From contig NZ_WRXO01000005.1 of NCBI RefSeq assembly GCF_009758125.1, positions 248,001-312,000 on the forward strand: a stretch of DNA of 64,000 nucleotides, in the 5' to 3' direction. Every line of letters starts with the position of its first letter. Positions within the stretch are counted from its first letter, which is position 1. The position numbers and the translations under genes were made by a program. Shown one piece after another: positions 1-7,271 of the stretch. Below the pieces are notes generated by a model. It saw only the letters and a list, made by a program, of their open reading frames with translations, was not told the DNA's origin and did no database searches. The DNA comes from Chitinophaga oryziterrae. Its GTDB lineage: Bacteria; Bacteroidota; Bacteroidia; Chitinophagales; Chitinophagaceae.

Positions 1-861
1 TCCTACGAACACTTCATCCTTTTCATGTGCATCTTTTGGCATCGGATATTTCTGATTTGCAGGGTCATCTACCACTATCACACCAGGCGTGTTTGCAAGT
101 ATATTACGTATCTCCTTCAGTTCGAACTCTTTATCAAAAGCGACGTTTACAGATTCACTGTGACCTCCGATAACGGGGATACGTACAGTCGTTGCTGTAA
201 CACGAATAGTGTCATCTCCCATGATCTTTGTTGTTTCCTTCACCATCTTCATTTCTTCCTTCGTATAACCATTATCGAGGAAAACATCAATCTGTGGTAT
301 AACATTTAAATCGATAGGATAAGGATAAGCCATCTCTCCGTTTATACCTTTCCGTTCGTTCATTAACTGGTTTACCGCTTTTACGCCGGTACCGGTTACC
401 GATTGATAAGTTGATACAACTACTCTGTTGATTTTATATTGCTGATGTAATGGATTCAGCACCAACACCATTTGAATAGTAGAGCAATTTGGATTTGCAA
501 TGATCTTATCTTCAGGGGTCAATGTTTTACCATTGATTTCAGGGACTACCAGTTTTTTGGTAGGGTCCATTCTCCAGGCAGAAGAATTATCAATTACTGT
601 AATACCAGCAGCTGCAAATTTAGGAGCCCATTCCAGGGAGGTACTACCACCTGCAGAAAATAATGCAACATCTGGTTTCATGGAAATCGCCGTATCAGCA
701 TTTACCACCTTATAAGGCTTGCCCTTAAATGTTACTTCCTTACCAACAGACTTCTCAGAGGCTACGGGAATCAGCTCTGTAACCGGGAAATTCCTTTCCG
801 TCAACACTTGTAACATTTTTGTGCCTACCAGTCCGGTGGCTCCTACTACGGCAACTTTCAT
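1..861 (-). CDS. asd: Aspartate-semialdehyde dehydrogenase (3' end cut by window edge)
   Basis: Reduces aspartyl phosphate to aspartate semialdehyde, the branch point to lysine/diaminopimelate, threonine and methionine, in the cytoplasm. The protein starts MKVAVVGATGLVG, the usual NADPH-binding glycine loop at the N-terminus. The nucleophile cysteine lies near residue 126 in NPNCSTIQ, and a later segment reads VRIPVIGGHSESVNV, typical of the catalytic domain. About 287 residues are visible and roughly 40 C-terminal residues are lost off the left edge. The start is well supported because a good promoter lies just upstream on the same strand. The family is certain; only the C-terminus is unseen. 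Confidence 0.95.
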   Translation of the reverse strand, partial: MKVAVVGATGLVGTKMLQVLTERNFPVTELIPVASEKSVGKEVTFKGKPYKVVNADTAISMKPDVALFSAGGSTSLEWAPKFAAAGITVIDNSSAWRMDPTKKLVVPEINGKTLTPEDKIIANPNCSTIQMVLVLNPLHQQYKINRVVVSTYQSVTGTGVKAVNQLMNERKGINGEMAYPYPIDLNVIPQIDVFLDNGYTKEEMKMVKETTKIMGDDTIRVTATTVRIPVIGGHSESVNVAFDKEFELKEIRNILANTPGVIVVDDPANQKYPMPKDAHEKDEVFVG

Positions 862-889
862 TGTTTTACATTTTAAATTTTTGGAAATG

Positions 890-920
890 CAAATTTAAGG
901 TAACCAATGCGGTTTTCAAT
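890..920 (-). promoter_or_regulatory. Bacteroidota-type promoter of asd
   Basis: Read on the minus strand, ATTG at 920-917 is followed by a 19-nt spacer and TAAATTTG at 897-890. This matches the -33 TTG / -7 TAnnTTTG consensus of the Bacteroidota primary sigma factor. Transcription would start about 20 nt before the ATG at 861. Confidence 0.7.
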
Positions 921-983
921 GCCATATACAGAATCATAGAAATTCACTAATTTCCGGCCTTAACCGACCAAAATTTTTAAAAA

Positions 984-2753
984 ATGCGATTTCCCATTGT
1001 TTGTTGCTGCCTGTTGCTGCGGGTAGTTGGCACCTATGCTCAGCTACAGGAGCATTTTAGTTACCCGCACATAGACTCGGCCGTTTCCTGGAAAGGCACT
1101 GATACTGCCTGGCAGGTGAAGAATGGCATGCTGCAAAGCCATTTCCGGCAGGCCAGCAGCAGTTTCTATGTTGTCACGCCTTCTTTTGCCACTGCTCCCT
1201 ATAGCTGGGAATGGTGGATGCGGCTGGACTTTAATACCTCTTCCCTTAATTATGCAGATGTTTATCTGATGGCAGATTCTGCCAACCTCTTATCAACTGC
1301 TGTTAAAGGGTATTTTGTGCGTATAGGGAATACCAAAGATGAGGTGTGCCTTTACCGAAAAAGTGTAAATGCGACACCAATAATGATGATTGATGGCAGG
1401 GATGGGATCACAGACCATTCATCCAGTGTTTTAAAAGTAAAGGTAATTTGTGATGAAGACTATAAATGGAGCTTATGGGTAGATGATAGCGGTACAGGTA
1501 TTAATTATATGTTGGAAGGCAGTGTGAAAGATTCCTCTTTGAGAAACGCCCGGTATATGGGGTTTGCTGTGAAACAGTCTACGGCTTCTTTTTTTGAGAA
1601 GCATTTCTTTGATGATGTGGTAGCCGGTCGCTTAGTGAAAGATACTGTAGCTCCGGAGTTATTATCACTACAGGTGGTAGGCGACAGGGAGCTGGACCTG
1701 TGTTTTTCTGAACCATTAGACAGCAATAGTGTTTATATGGAGGGAGACTTTCTTATAAATGACGTTCAGGCCCCTGCTTCCCTTGTTTTTCAGCATAGCT
1801 GTATCAGATTGTTATGGGATAGTCCATTTCCGAATGGAGATAGTTGCCGGTTAACTGTCAGAGGGGTCCGGGATATGACTGGTAACCAGGTAGCACCCGT
1901 TAATACCTCCTTCCTTTATTATAAGGTTGGTACCGGTGATGTGGTGATCAATGAGATATTATATGATGGTACACCTGAATTTGTTGAGTTGTATAACCGG
2001 GGAGTAAATGCGGTGAACCTGAAAGAGCTGTACTTTTCTAAAGGGAAACCGGGAGATTCGGTCGCGTTGAGCAGTACCGGTTTATTATTATTACCAGGGG
2101 CCTATGCGGCTTTCACTTCAGACGAAGAGGCATTATGTATGCGGTATCATTGTAAACAACCGGAGAATATATATAAGATGGCCCTTCCGGCGCTGATCAA
2201 TAAGGAAGGGACCATCATATTACTGGGACCGGGAGGGGCTATCCTTGATGAATTGCATTATTCTGATGATATGCAGTTTGCTCTTGCTGATAATACCAAA
2301 GGCGTTTCACTGGAGCGGCTGGATGCCGGAATGCCAACACAGGACCCTCATAACTGGCATTCCGCCGCCTCTACGGCTGGTTATGCCACACCGGGCAGTG
2401 TGAACTCCCAGCAATTGCAGACAGCGGCCTTACCGGGAGAGCTGACTATCACACCGGAAATATTTTCTCCGGATAATGATGGTAAAGATGATGTGGCAGT
2501 GATCAGTTATGCACTACCAGCACCTGGTTACGTAACCAATATTACTGTTTATGATGCCGGGGGAAGGCCGGTCCGCTACCTGCAGCATAATACTTTACTG
2601 GGGTTGAAGGGACAAATGATATGGGATGGATTGGGTGAGTCCAATAAGATACTGCCCAAAGGTATATACATAGTGTTTACTGAGATGTTTGATCTGAAAG
2701 GGCAGGTGAAGCGCTGGAAACTACCAATAGTACTGGCAAAAAGGAGCAACTAG
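984..2753 (+). CDS. Secreted lamin-tail-domain protein with C-terminal FlgD-like Ig domain
   Basis: A 589-residue exported protein with a short N-terminal signal segment ending near TYAQ. Roughly residues 25-210 form a beta-rich domain of unknown type. Residues about 213-310 look like a bacterial Ig-like domain (starts DTVAPELLSLQVVGDRELDL). About 315-460 is a lamin-tail domain (VVINEILYDGTPEFVELYNRG). The C-terminus holds a FlgD-like Ig repeat (NITVYDAGGRPVRYL, then LPKGIYIVF), the kind of module often found at the end of proteins exported by the type IX system. Whether that end is a true type IX signal is inference. Substrate and role are unknown. It stands alone between asd and the DUF5606 gene, with no clear partner. 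Confidence 0.75.
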   Translation: MRFPIVCCCLLLRVVGTYAQLQEHFSYPHIDSAVSWKGTDTAWQVKNGMLQSHFRQASSSFYVVTPSFATAPYSWEWWMRLDFNTSSLNYADVYLMADSANLLSTAVKGYFVRIGNTKDEVCLYRKSVNATPIMMIDGRDGITDHSSSVLKVKVICDEDYKWSLWVDDSGTGINYMLEGSVKDSSLRNARYMGFAVKQSTASFFEKHFFDDVVAGRLVKDTVAPELLSLQVVGDRELDLCFSEPLDSNSVYMEGDFLINDVQAPASLVFQHSCIRLLWDSPFPNGDSCRLTVRGVRDMTGNQVAPVNTSFLYYKVGTGDVVINEILYDGTPEFVELYNRGVNAVNLKELYFSKGKPGDSVALSSTGLLLLPGAYAAFTSDEEALCMRYHCKQPENIYKMALPALINKEGTIILLGPGGAILDELHYSDDMQFALADNTKGVSLERLDAGMPTQDPHNWHSAASTAGYATPGSVNSQQLQTAALPGELTITPEIFSPDNDGKDDVAVISYALPAPGYVTNITVYDAGGRPVRYLQHNTLLGLKGQMIWDGLGESNKILPKGIYIVFTEMFDLKGQVKRWKLPIVLAKRSN

Positions 2754-2884
2754 TTGCTCGTGTCAAAGAGATCATTTGTCAGAGTCAATTAATGTAGGTA
2801 GATTAATTAAGCGAATCATTTTGAATTAATTATTCATTAAATGCACTTATTCGTCATTATAAGCTAATTAAGGCAAATCATCAA

Positions 2885-2915
2885 TTTGTCGGATGAAAAC
2901 GATTTTTTATATTTG
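2885..2915 (+). promoter_or_regulatory. Promoter that fixes the start of the DUF5606 gene
   Basis: TTTG at 2885-2888, a 19-nt spacer and TATATTTG at 2908-2915 form a complete Bacteroidota promoter. Expected transcription start is near 2922, so an in-frame ATG at 2893 would lie inside the promoter. This rules it out and leaves ATG 2935. Confidence 0.75.
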
Positions 2916-2934
2916 CCTTCCTAAAAATTTGAAC

Positions 2935-3567
2935 ATGCAGTATAGAGAAATAGTTGCAGTAACCGGTTTGGGTGGTTTGTTTCAATTGATCGCCAGCAAA
3001 CAGGATGGTGCTATCGTAAGATCTCTGGAAGACAAGAGCACCCGGTTTGTGAGTTCCCGCGTCCATAATTTTACCCCGTTGGAAAGTATTGAAGTATTTA
3101 CCACAGGAGAGAACGTGAATCTGTCAGAGGTTTTTAAAGCCATGCAGGATCAGGAAGCGAAAACGGCCCCACTTGATGCGAAAGCCGATAATAATGCTGT
3201 CAAAGCTTACTTCAAAAACGTATTCCCTTCCTTTGATGAGGACAGGGTATATGTGAGCGATATGAAGAAGATGGTTAAATGGTATGTGATCCTTAAAGCG
3301 AACGATCTCCTGAGATTCGATGAAGTAGCTGAAGAAGGTCAGGAACCAGTTGCTGAAACTGTTGAGGCAGAAGCGCCGGCAGCAGAAAGTACGGCTAAGA
3401 AAACAGCCAAGCCTAAAAAAGCAGCAGCGAAAGAAGAAGACGCTCCTGAAGCCTCCGCTGAGAAAGCTCCGAAGAAAGCCAAAGCTAAAAAGGAAGAGAC
3501 TCCTGCTGCTGAAGGTGAAGAAGAGCCTAAAAAGAAGGTTGTTAAGAAGAAGAAGACCGAAGAATAG
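2935..3567 (+). CDS. DUF5606 protein with lysine/alanine-rich tail
   Basis: Bacteroidota-specific family of unknown function. The folded N-terminal part, about residues 1-135, begins MQYREIVAVTGLGGLFQLIA and ends near the segment WYVILKANDLLRFDE. The remaining ~75 residues are low complexity: alternating Lys, Ala, Pro and Glu with stretches such as KKTAKPKKAAAKEE and a final KKKVVKKKKTEE, much like histone H1 or AlgP-type tails. No signal peptide is seen, so it is likely cytoplasmic. A nucleic-acid or ribosome role for the basic tail is only inference. The start follows from the promoter at 2885-2915. Confidence 0.85.
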   Translation: MQYREIVAVTGLGGLFQLIASKQDGAIVRSLEDKSTRFVSSRVHNFTPLESIEVFTTGENVNLSEVFKAMQDQEAKTAPLDAKADNNAVKAYFKNVFPSFDEDRVYVSDMKKMVKWYVILKANDLLRFDEVAEEGQEPVAETVEAEAPAAESTAKKTAKPKKAAAKEEDAPEASAEKAPKKAKAKKEETPAAEGEEEPKKKVVKKKKTEE

Positions 3568-3797
3568 TAGCAATATATTCATTGCCCGATGCCTGGTGCC
3601 TTACGCGAATGCGTTTTGCGCCAGGCATTTGCATTTGAACAAGTAGTGGTGGGTAGTGCACCAGTTTCGATTTTCCTCAAAATATATCCCAAATAATTGG
3701 AAATCAGTTTATTTTGAAATGGCATATCTGTTTTTTGCCATAATATAATGGCTTCCCTCTCCGTACTATTCAGGACTTATACAAATTAACAGTGTCA

Positions 3798-3968
3798 TCG
3801 GAGAGAGTTCGGAGAGAGTCTAGGTCTTGAGCATACGTTGAACATACGTTGGACATAGGTTGAACATACTTTGATGATGCTTCAGAAACGACCAAAGTAT
3901 GTTCTACCTATGTTCAACGTATGTTCAAGATATAGACTCTCCCAAAACACTTTCCGAACACTCGATGT
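3798..3968. repeat. Large imperfect inverted repeat built of 11-nt units (7 + 7)
   Basis: The left arm 3798-3874 splits without remainder into seven 11-nt units: tcggagagagt twice, ctaggtcttga, gcatacgttga, acatacgttgg, acataggttga, acatactttga. After a 17-nt loop the right arm 3892-3968 again gives seven units: ccaaagtatgt, tctacctatgt, tcaacgtatgt, tcaagatatag, actctcccaaa, acactttccga, acactcgatgt. The inner three or four units pair well and the outer ones are diverged. It encodes no protein and lies between the DUF5606 and oligopeptidase genes. Confidence 0.85.
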
Positions 3969-4101
3969 CTTCCTGATGATACCAGCTTGTCTCCTGGAAG
4001 GGGTTAATAAATCAACCAGAAGCACTACCTGGCGGTGTTATTTTAACTAATATTCATAAAAATTGGTAACTTTCTGATAGGATAGTACTCTGAATAGTAT
4101 A

Positions 4102-4168
4102 GAGATTCTAAGTTCCTACGTTCATCCTACGTTCTGAACGTAGGATGAACGTAGGAACTTAGAATCTC
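4102..4168. repeat. Perfect 33-bp inverted repeat built of 11-nt units (3 + 3)
   Basis: The left arm 4102-4134 (gagattctaag, ttcctacgttc, atcctacgttc) and right arm 4136-4168 (gaacgtaggat, gaacgtaggaa, cttagaatctc) are exact reverse complements around a single t at 4135. There is no T-run after it on the plus strand, so it is not a standard terminator. It shares the TACGTT core and the 11-nt period with the element at 3798-3968 and ends about 60 nt before the oligopeptidase start. Confidence 0.9.
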
Positions 4169-4229
4169 GGGTATATATCAGTAGTATCTCATCTGTAAGG
4201 ATTGATTCATAATTTCTTATTTTAGTAAG

Positions 4230-5954
4230 ATGAAGACATTAGACGCAAATATTGAGAAACAGCCCCGGACCCTGTTGCCGGAAAATTTTACAATTACCAC
4301 CTGGGATGCCTTGCAGCCTTATTTCGAAGAGCTGCAGCAAAGACCACTAGGAAATGTATCTGAGCTGGAACAATGGTTAAAAGATGTCAGTGAGCTGGAA
4401 GCTGTAATAAGTGAGGATGCCTGCTGGCGTCAGATCCGCATGACCTGCGATACCACAGATAAGGTGCTGGAAGATGCCTTTACCTACTTCTGCATGGAAA
4501 TTCAGCCTAAGCTGCAACCTTATGCTGATGCACTGAACAAAAAACTACTGGCCTGCGAATGGGTAAAGGACCTGGACCAGGAATTATATGCTACTTACCT
4601 GCGCAGTGTACGGAAACAAGTGAAACTGTTCCGGGAAGAGAATGTGCCACTGCTGGCAGAACTGAGTGTAATGTCTCAGCAATATGGCGCTATTGCCGGT
4701 AAGATGACCATCAACGTGAACGGACAGGAATATACCCTGCAACAGGCTGCCAGGTTCCTGGAGAACAGCGACCGTGCACTGAGAGAGGAAGTGTTTGGCA
4801 AAACGGCCGCCCGCCGGCTGGAAGACAAAGCTGCTTTCGATACATTGTATACTGCCCTGGTAGAAAAGAGAGACCAGGTAGCTAAGAATGCCGGTTTTGC
4901 CAATTACCGCGATTACAAGTTTGAAGAGCTGGGCCGCTTTGATTATACCAAAGAAGATTGTTTCCAGTTTCATGCTGCCATCAAAGAACATATTATACCA
5001 CTGGTGAAAAACCTGCAGGAAAAGCAACGTGAGAAGCTGCACCTGGATATACTGAAACCCTGGGATACAGAAGCTGAACCGGCAGGTGTCAAACCTCTGG
5101 AACCTTTCCATACCGGAGAAGAACTGGTGAATAAAGCCATCGAGACCTTCGACGAACTGGGGCCTTTCTTTGGTAACTGCCTGCGTGTAATGCAGCGGAT
5201 GGGACGCCTGGACCTGGACAGCCGTAAGGGCAAAGCTCCCGGTGGATATAACTGCCCGCTGGCAGAAACCGGTGTACCATTCATCTTCATGAACGCTGCC
5301 GGACAAATGAAAGACCTTACCACTATGGTGCACGAAGGTGGACATGCGGTACATTCTTTCCTGAGCCATCACCTGAAACTGAGTGCGTTCAAGGAATATC
5401 CTATGGAGATCGCTGAAGTGGCCAGCATGAGCATGGAGTTGTTTACGATGGACTACTGGGATATCTTCTTCAAGGATGGGGAAGAGTTACGCAGAGCTAA
5501 ACTGCAACAGCTGGAACGCTCTATCTCCATATTCCCATGGATAGCTACTATCGATAAATTCCAGCATTGGGTATATGAACATCCACATCACACCGTAGAA
5601 GAACGTACTGCTAACTGGATTCAGATCCTGAATGATTTTTCTACTTCTGCAGTAGACTGGACTGGCTGGGAAGATTATCGTGCTATCAGCTGGCAGAGGC
5701 AACTGCATCTGTTTGAAGTGCCATTCTATTATATTGAATACGGGATTGCTCAATTAGGAGCTATTGCTATGTGGAAGCAGTATAAAGAAAACAAACAACA
5801 GGCGTTGGATAATTACGTAAAGGCGCTTAGCCTGGGTAGTACACGTACATTACCTGAGTTGTATAAAGCAGCGGGAATCAGGTTTGATTTCTCTCCTGAT
5901 TATGTAAAAGAGCTGGCGAATTTTGTACAGCAGGAAATTGATAAGATCAGTTAA
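4230..5954 (+). CDS. M3-family oligoendopeptidase (PepF/M3-like)
   Basis: Cytoplasmic zinc metallopeptidase that cleaves short peptides. The active site is plain: MVHEGGHAVHSF near residue 370 gives the HExxH zinc motif, and the downstream EIAEVASMSMEL gives the third, glutamate ligand. Length (574 residues) fits bacterial M3B enzymes. No signal peptide is present. It is transcribed alone, with the hairpin element upstream and a strong terminator right after the stop codon. The substrate cannot be told from sequence. Confidence 0.92.
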   Translation: MKTLDANIEKQPRTLLPENFTITTWDALQPYFEELQQRPLGNVSELEQWLKDVSELEAVISEDACWRQIRMTCDTTDKVLEDAFTYFCMEIQPKLQPYADALNKKLLACEWVKDLDQELYATYLRSVRKQVKLFREENVPLLAELSVMSQQYGAIAGKMTINVNGQEYTLQQAARFLENSDRALREEVFGKTAARRLEDKAAFDTLYTALVEKRDQVAKNAGFANYRDYKFEELGRFDYTKEDCFQFHAAIKEHIIPLVKNLQEKQREKLHLDILKPWDTEAEPAGVKPLEPFHTGEELVNKAIETFDELGPFFGNCLRVMQRMGRLDLDSRKGKAPGGYNCPLAETGVPFIFMNAAGQMKDLTTMVHEGGHAVHSFLSHHLKLSAFKEYPMEIAEVASMSMELFTMDYWDIFFKDGEELRRAKLQQLERSISIFPWIATIDKFQHWVYEHPHHTVEERTANWIQILNDFSTSAVDWTGWEDYRAISWQRQLHLFEVPFYYIEYGIAQLGAIAMWKQYKENKQQALDNYVKALSLGSTRTLPELYKAAGIRFDFSPDYVKELANFVQQEIDKIS

Positions 5955-5968
5955 ACATAATTTTCTCT

Positions 5969-6004
5969 AAATAGAAAAAGCTCCGTGAGGAGCTTTTTCT
6001 ATTT
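5969..6004. terminator. Bidirectional terminator between oligopeptidase and fur-family gene
   Basis: A perfect 16-bp stem (5969-5984 with 5989-6004) closes a GTGA loop, with an A-run on one side and a T-run on the other, so it can end transcription from both directions. It contains the TAG stop of the fur-family gene at 5999-6001. Confidence 0.9.
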
Positions 6005-6427
6005 ACATTCTTTACATACCCCGCTTACTACCACATCAATATTGTGTGCGGCATACCCTTTGGGTAATTGTATCTCAGGCACAGTGGTCTCATCCAGACA
6101 GATGGTATTACCACATTCTTCACATTTGAAATGGATATGATGATCATGATGATCATGTTCGGAACAATCCGATTTGCAAAGTGCGTAACGTATAGAGGTA
6201 TCCGTAGTAGGGATGCTATGAATGATTCCTTTATCAAGGAAAGTTTGTAAGGTGCGGTAAACTGTAACGCGATCAAAACTATGACCGGCCAGTTTTTCAA
6301 AACTACTGTGTTCCAGTGCGCCATTGCTGTCTATGAACAGCTCCAGTATCTTCACGCGTGTATCTGTTATGCTGAGATTACTGGCTCTGAGCATATCTGT
6401 AATACTTGCTTTAGTCTTGTTGCTCAT
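5999..6427 (-). CDS. Fur-family metal-responsive transcriptional regulator
   Basis: A 142-residue DNA-binding repressor of the Fur/Zur/PerR family. The N-terminal winged helix spans about residues 10-80, with the recognition helix near SFDRVTVYRTLQTFLDKG. A His-rich metal site follows (SEHDHHDHHIHF), then the two structural zinc pairs CEEC near residue 100 and CKEC at the very C-terminus. Which metal it senses cannot be read from sequence. It lies 18 nt after the sco gene and likely shares its transcript; a TonB receptor is divergent. Iron, zinc or peroxide sensing are all possible. Confidence 0.9.
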   Translation of the reverse strand: MSNKTKASITDMLRASNLSITDTRVKILELFIDSNGALEHSSFEKLAGHSFDRVTVYRTLQTFLDKGIIHSIPTTDTSIRYALCKSDCSEHDHHDHHIHFKCEECGNTICLDETTVPEIQLPKGYAAHNIDVVVSGVCKECK

Positions 6428-6445
6428 GATGCATTTATTCTTTTA

Positions 6446-7072
6446 CTATTCTTTCAGAAGGCGGGCTATGTCAGAGATCAGTTTATCTACATCAGGTTTT
6501 TTAGTCCCTTCATATAATCCTCTTACTCTTCCTTCCCCATCTACCAGCGCAAACCATTGGGTATGTACAAAGTCGTCCTCACCGGTGTAAGTACCATCAT
6601 CTACCAGGTATCCCTGACGGGCAAGGTTATACAGTTCTTTTTTGGTGCCGGTAAGGAACCACCAGTTTTTCGGGTCGGCACCATGTAATTCTGCATAGGC
6701 CTTCAATACAGGGACACTGTCGTTTTCGGGATCTACGGTATGCGATAATATACGGAAGTCGGGTTCATTTTTGTAAACAGCGTATACTTTCTGCATGTTG
6801 GCATTCATCTTAGGACAAATACCGGTACAGGTCGTAAAAAAGTATTCGGCCACATATACCTTTCCCTTCACATCATTATTGGTAATCGTGCGGCCTTCCT
6901 GGTTCACAAAAGAGAAGCCCCCGATATAATGCCCGTTTGTTCCCAGCACGGGTAATTTCTCTTTCCCAAAGAAACTTCCCTGCTCTGACTTAATCACATA
7001 ACCGGAATAGCCAAGAAAAACTATACCAAGCAGGGCAAAGAAAACTATATAAAAAACAATCTTTTTAGACAT
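6446..7072 (-). CDS. SCO1/SenC-family copper chaperone (first copy)
   Basis: Membrane-anchored thioredoxin-fold protein that delivers copper to, or reduces, the CuA site of cytochrome oxidase. One N-terminal membrane helix (KKIVFYIVFFALLGIVFLGY) is followed by a periplasmic domain. The copper motif CxxxC is in CTGICPK and the partner histidine in DFVHTQWFALVD. ATG 7072 (MSKKIVF) is chosen because a -7 box lies inside the longer frame that begins at 7108. A second SCO gene sits at 26090 in the oxidase cluster. This copy pairs with a Fur-family gene, which suggests metal-responsive control. Confidence 0.9.
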   Translation of the reverse strand: MSKKIVFYIVFFALLGIVFLGYSGYVIKSEQGSFFGKEKLPVLGTNGHYIGGFSFVNQEGRTITNNDVKGKVYVAEYFFTTCTGICPKMNANMQKVYAVYKNEPDFRILSHTVDPENDSVPVLKAYAELHGADPKNWWFLTGTKKELYNLARQGYLVDDGTYTGEDDFVHTQWFALVDGEGRVRGLYEGTKKPDVDKLISDIARLLKE

Positions 7073-7094
7073 TCCACCAATCATTAATTCTATA

Positions 7095-7102
7095 CAAAGG
7101 TA
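7095..7102 (-). promoter_or_regulatory. -7 box of the sco-fur transcript
   Basis: TACCTTTG read on the minus strand matches TAnnTTTG. No clear -33 TTG lies 19-21 nt upstream. The expected start of transcription, near 7088, favours translation from ATG 7072. Confidence 0.5.
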
Positions 7103-7197
7103 GTACACAATTAGCTAATTATGTTTATGCAGCAGTGTTGCGTAAATAACTATATTGACAACGGTCCCAATACCGTTTTTCCGGAGAATTACACACT

Positions 7198-7221
7198 ATT
7201 ATTTAGGCTAGCCTAAATAAT
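7198..7221. promoter_or_regulatory. Perfect 24-bp palindrome, DtxR/IdeR-like operator candidate
   Basis: A perfect inverted repeat with core TTAGGCTAGCCTAA (7203-7216) and AT-rich flanks. The core closely resembles the metal boxes bound by DtxR/IdeR/MntR-type repressors. It lies 28 nt upstream of the -7 box of the TonB receptor gene, in the sco/receptor divergent region. No DtxR gene is in the window, so the binding protein is inferred. Confidence 0.65.
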
Positions 7222-7248
7222 AATTATCTATTAGTGAAATAATAAAAA

Positions 7249-7256
7249 TAAGTTTG
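7249..7256 (+). promoter_or_regulatory. -7 box of the TonB receptor gene
   Basis: TAAGTTTG matches TAnnTTTG and ends 16 nt before the ATG at 7272. No clear -33 TTG is seen, as can happen at activated or repressor-controlled promoters. Confidence 0.5.
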
Positions 7257-7271
7257 TAAAAAATATATTTA

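Larger units (their letters stand above)
3568..4229. other. Gene-free stretch holding two hairpin elements
   Basis: No plausible coding sequence is seen in these 662 nt. Just after the DUF5606 stop a GC-richer segment reads tgcctggtgcc ... gcgccaggca (3589-3627), a possible imperfect terminator. The rest holds the two 11-nt-periodic inverted repeats listed separately and AT-rich spacer. Confidence 0.6.

Noticed and set aside
2893..2934. Upstream ATG for the DUF5606 gene
   Set aside because: It lies between the -33 and -7 elements of a very good promoter and so would not be transcribed.
3798..4168. CRISPR-like reading of the regular short repeats
   Set aside because: Units are only 11 nt, contiguous without spacers and arranged as inverted arms; no cas genes nearby.
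3798..4168. Insertion sequence or MITE ends
   Set aside because: No transposase, no target-site duplication that I can see, and the arms are internally periodic, unlike transposon ends. A non-autonomous origin cannot be fully excluded.
4584..5372. 262-codon open frame on the minus strand
   Set aside because: Antisense to the M3 peptidase core; cysteine/phenylalanine/histidine-rich composition typical of a shadow frame.
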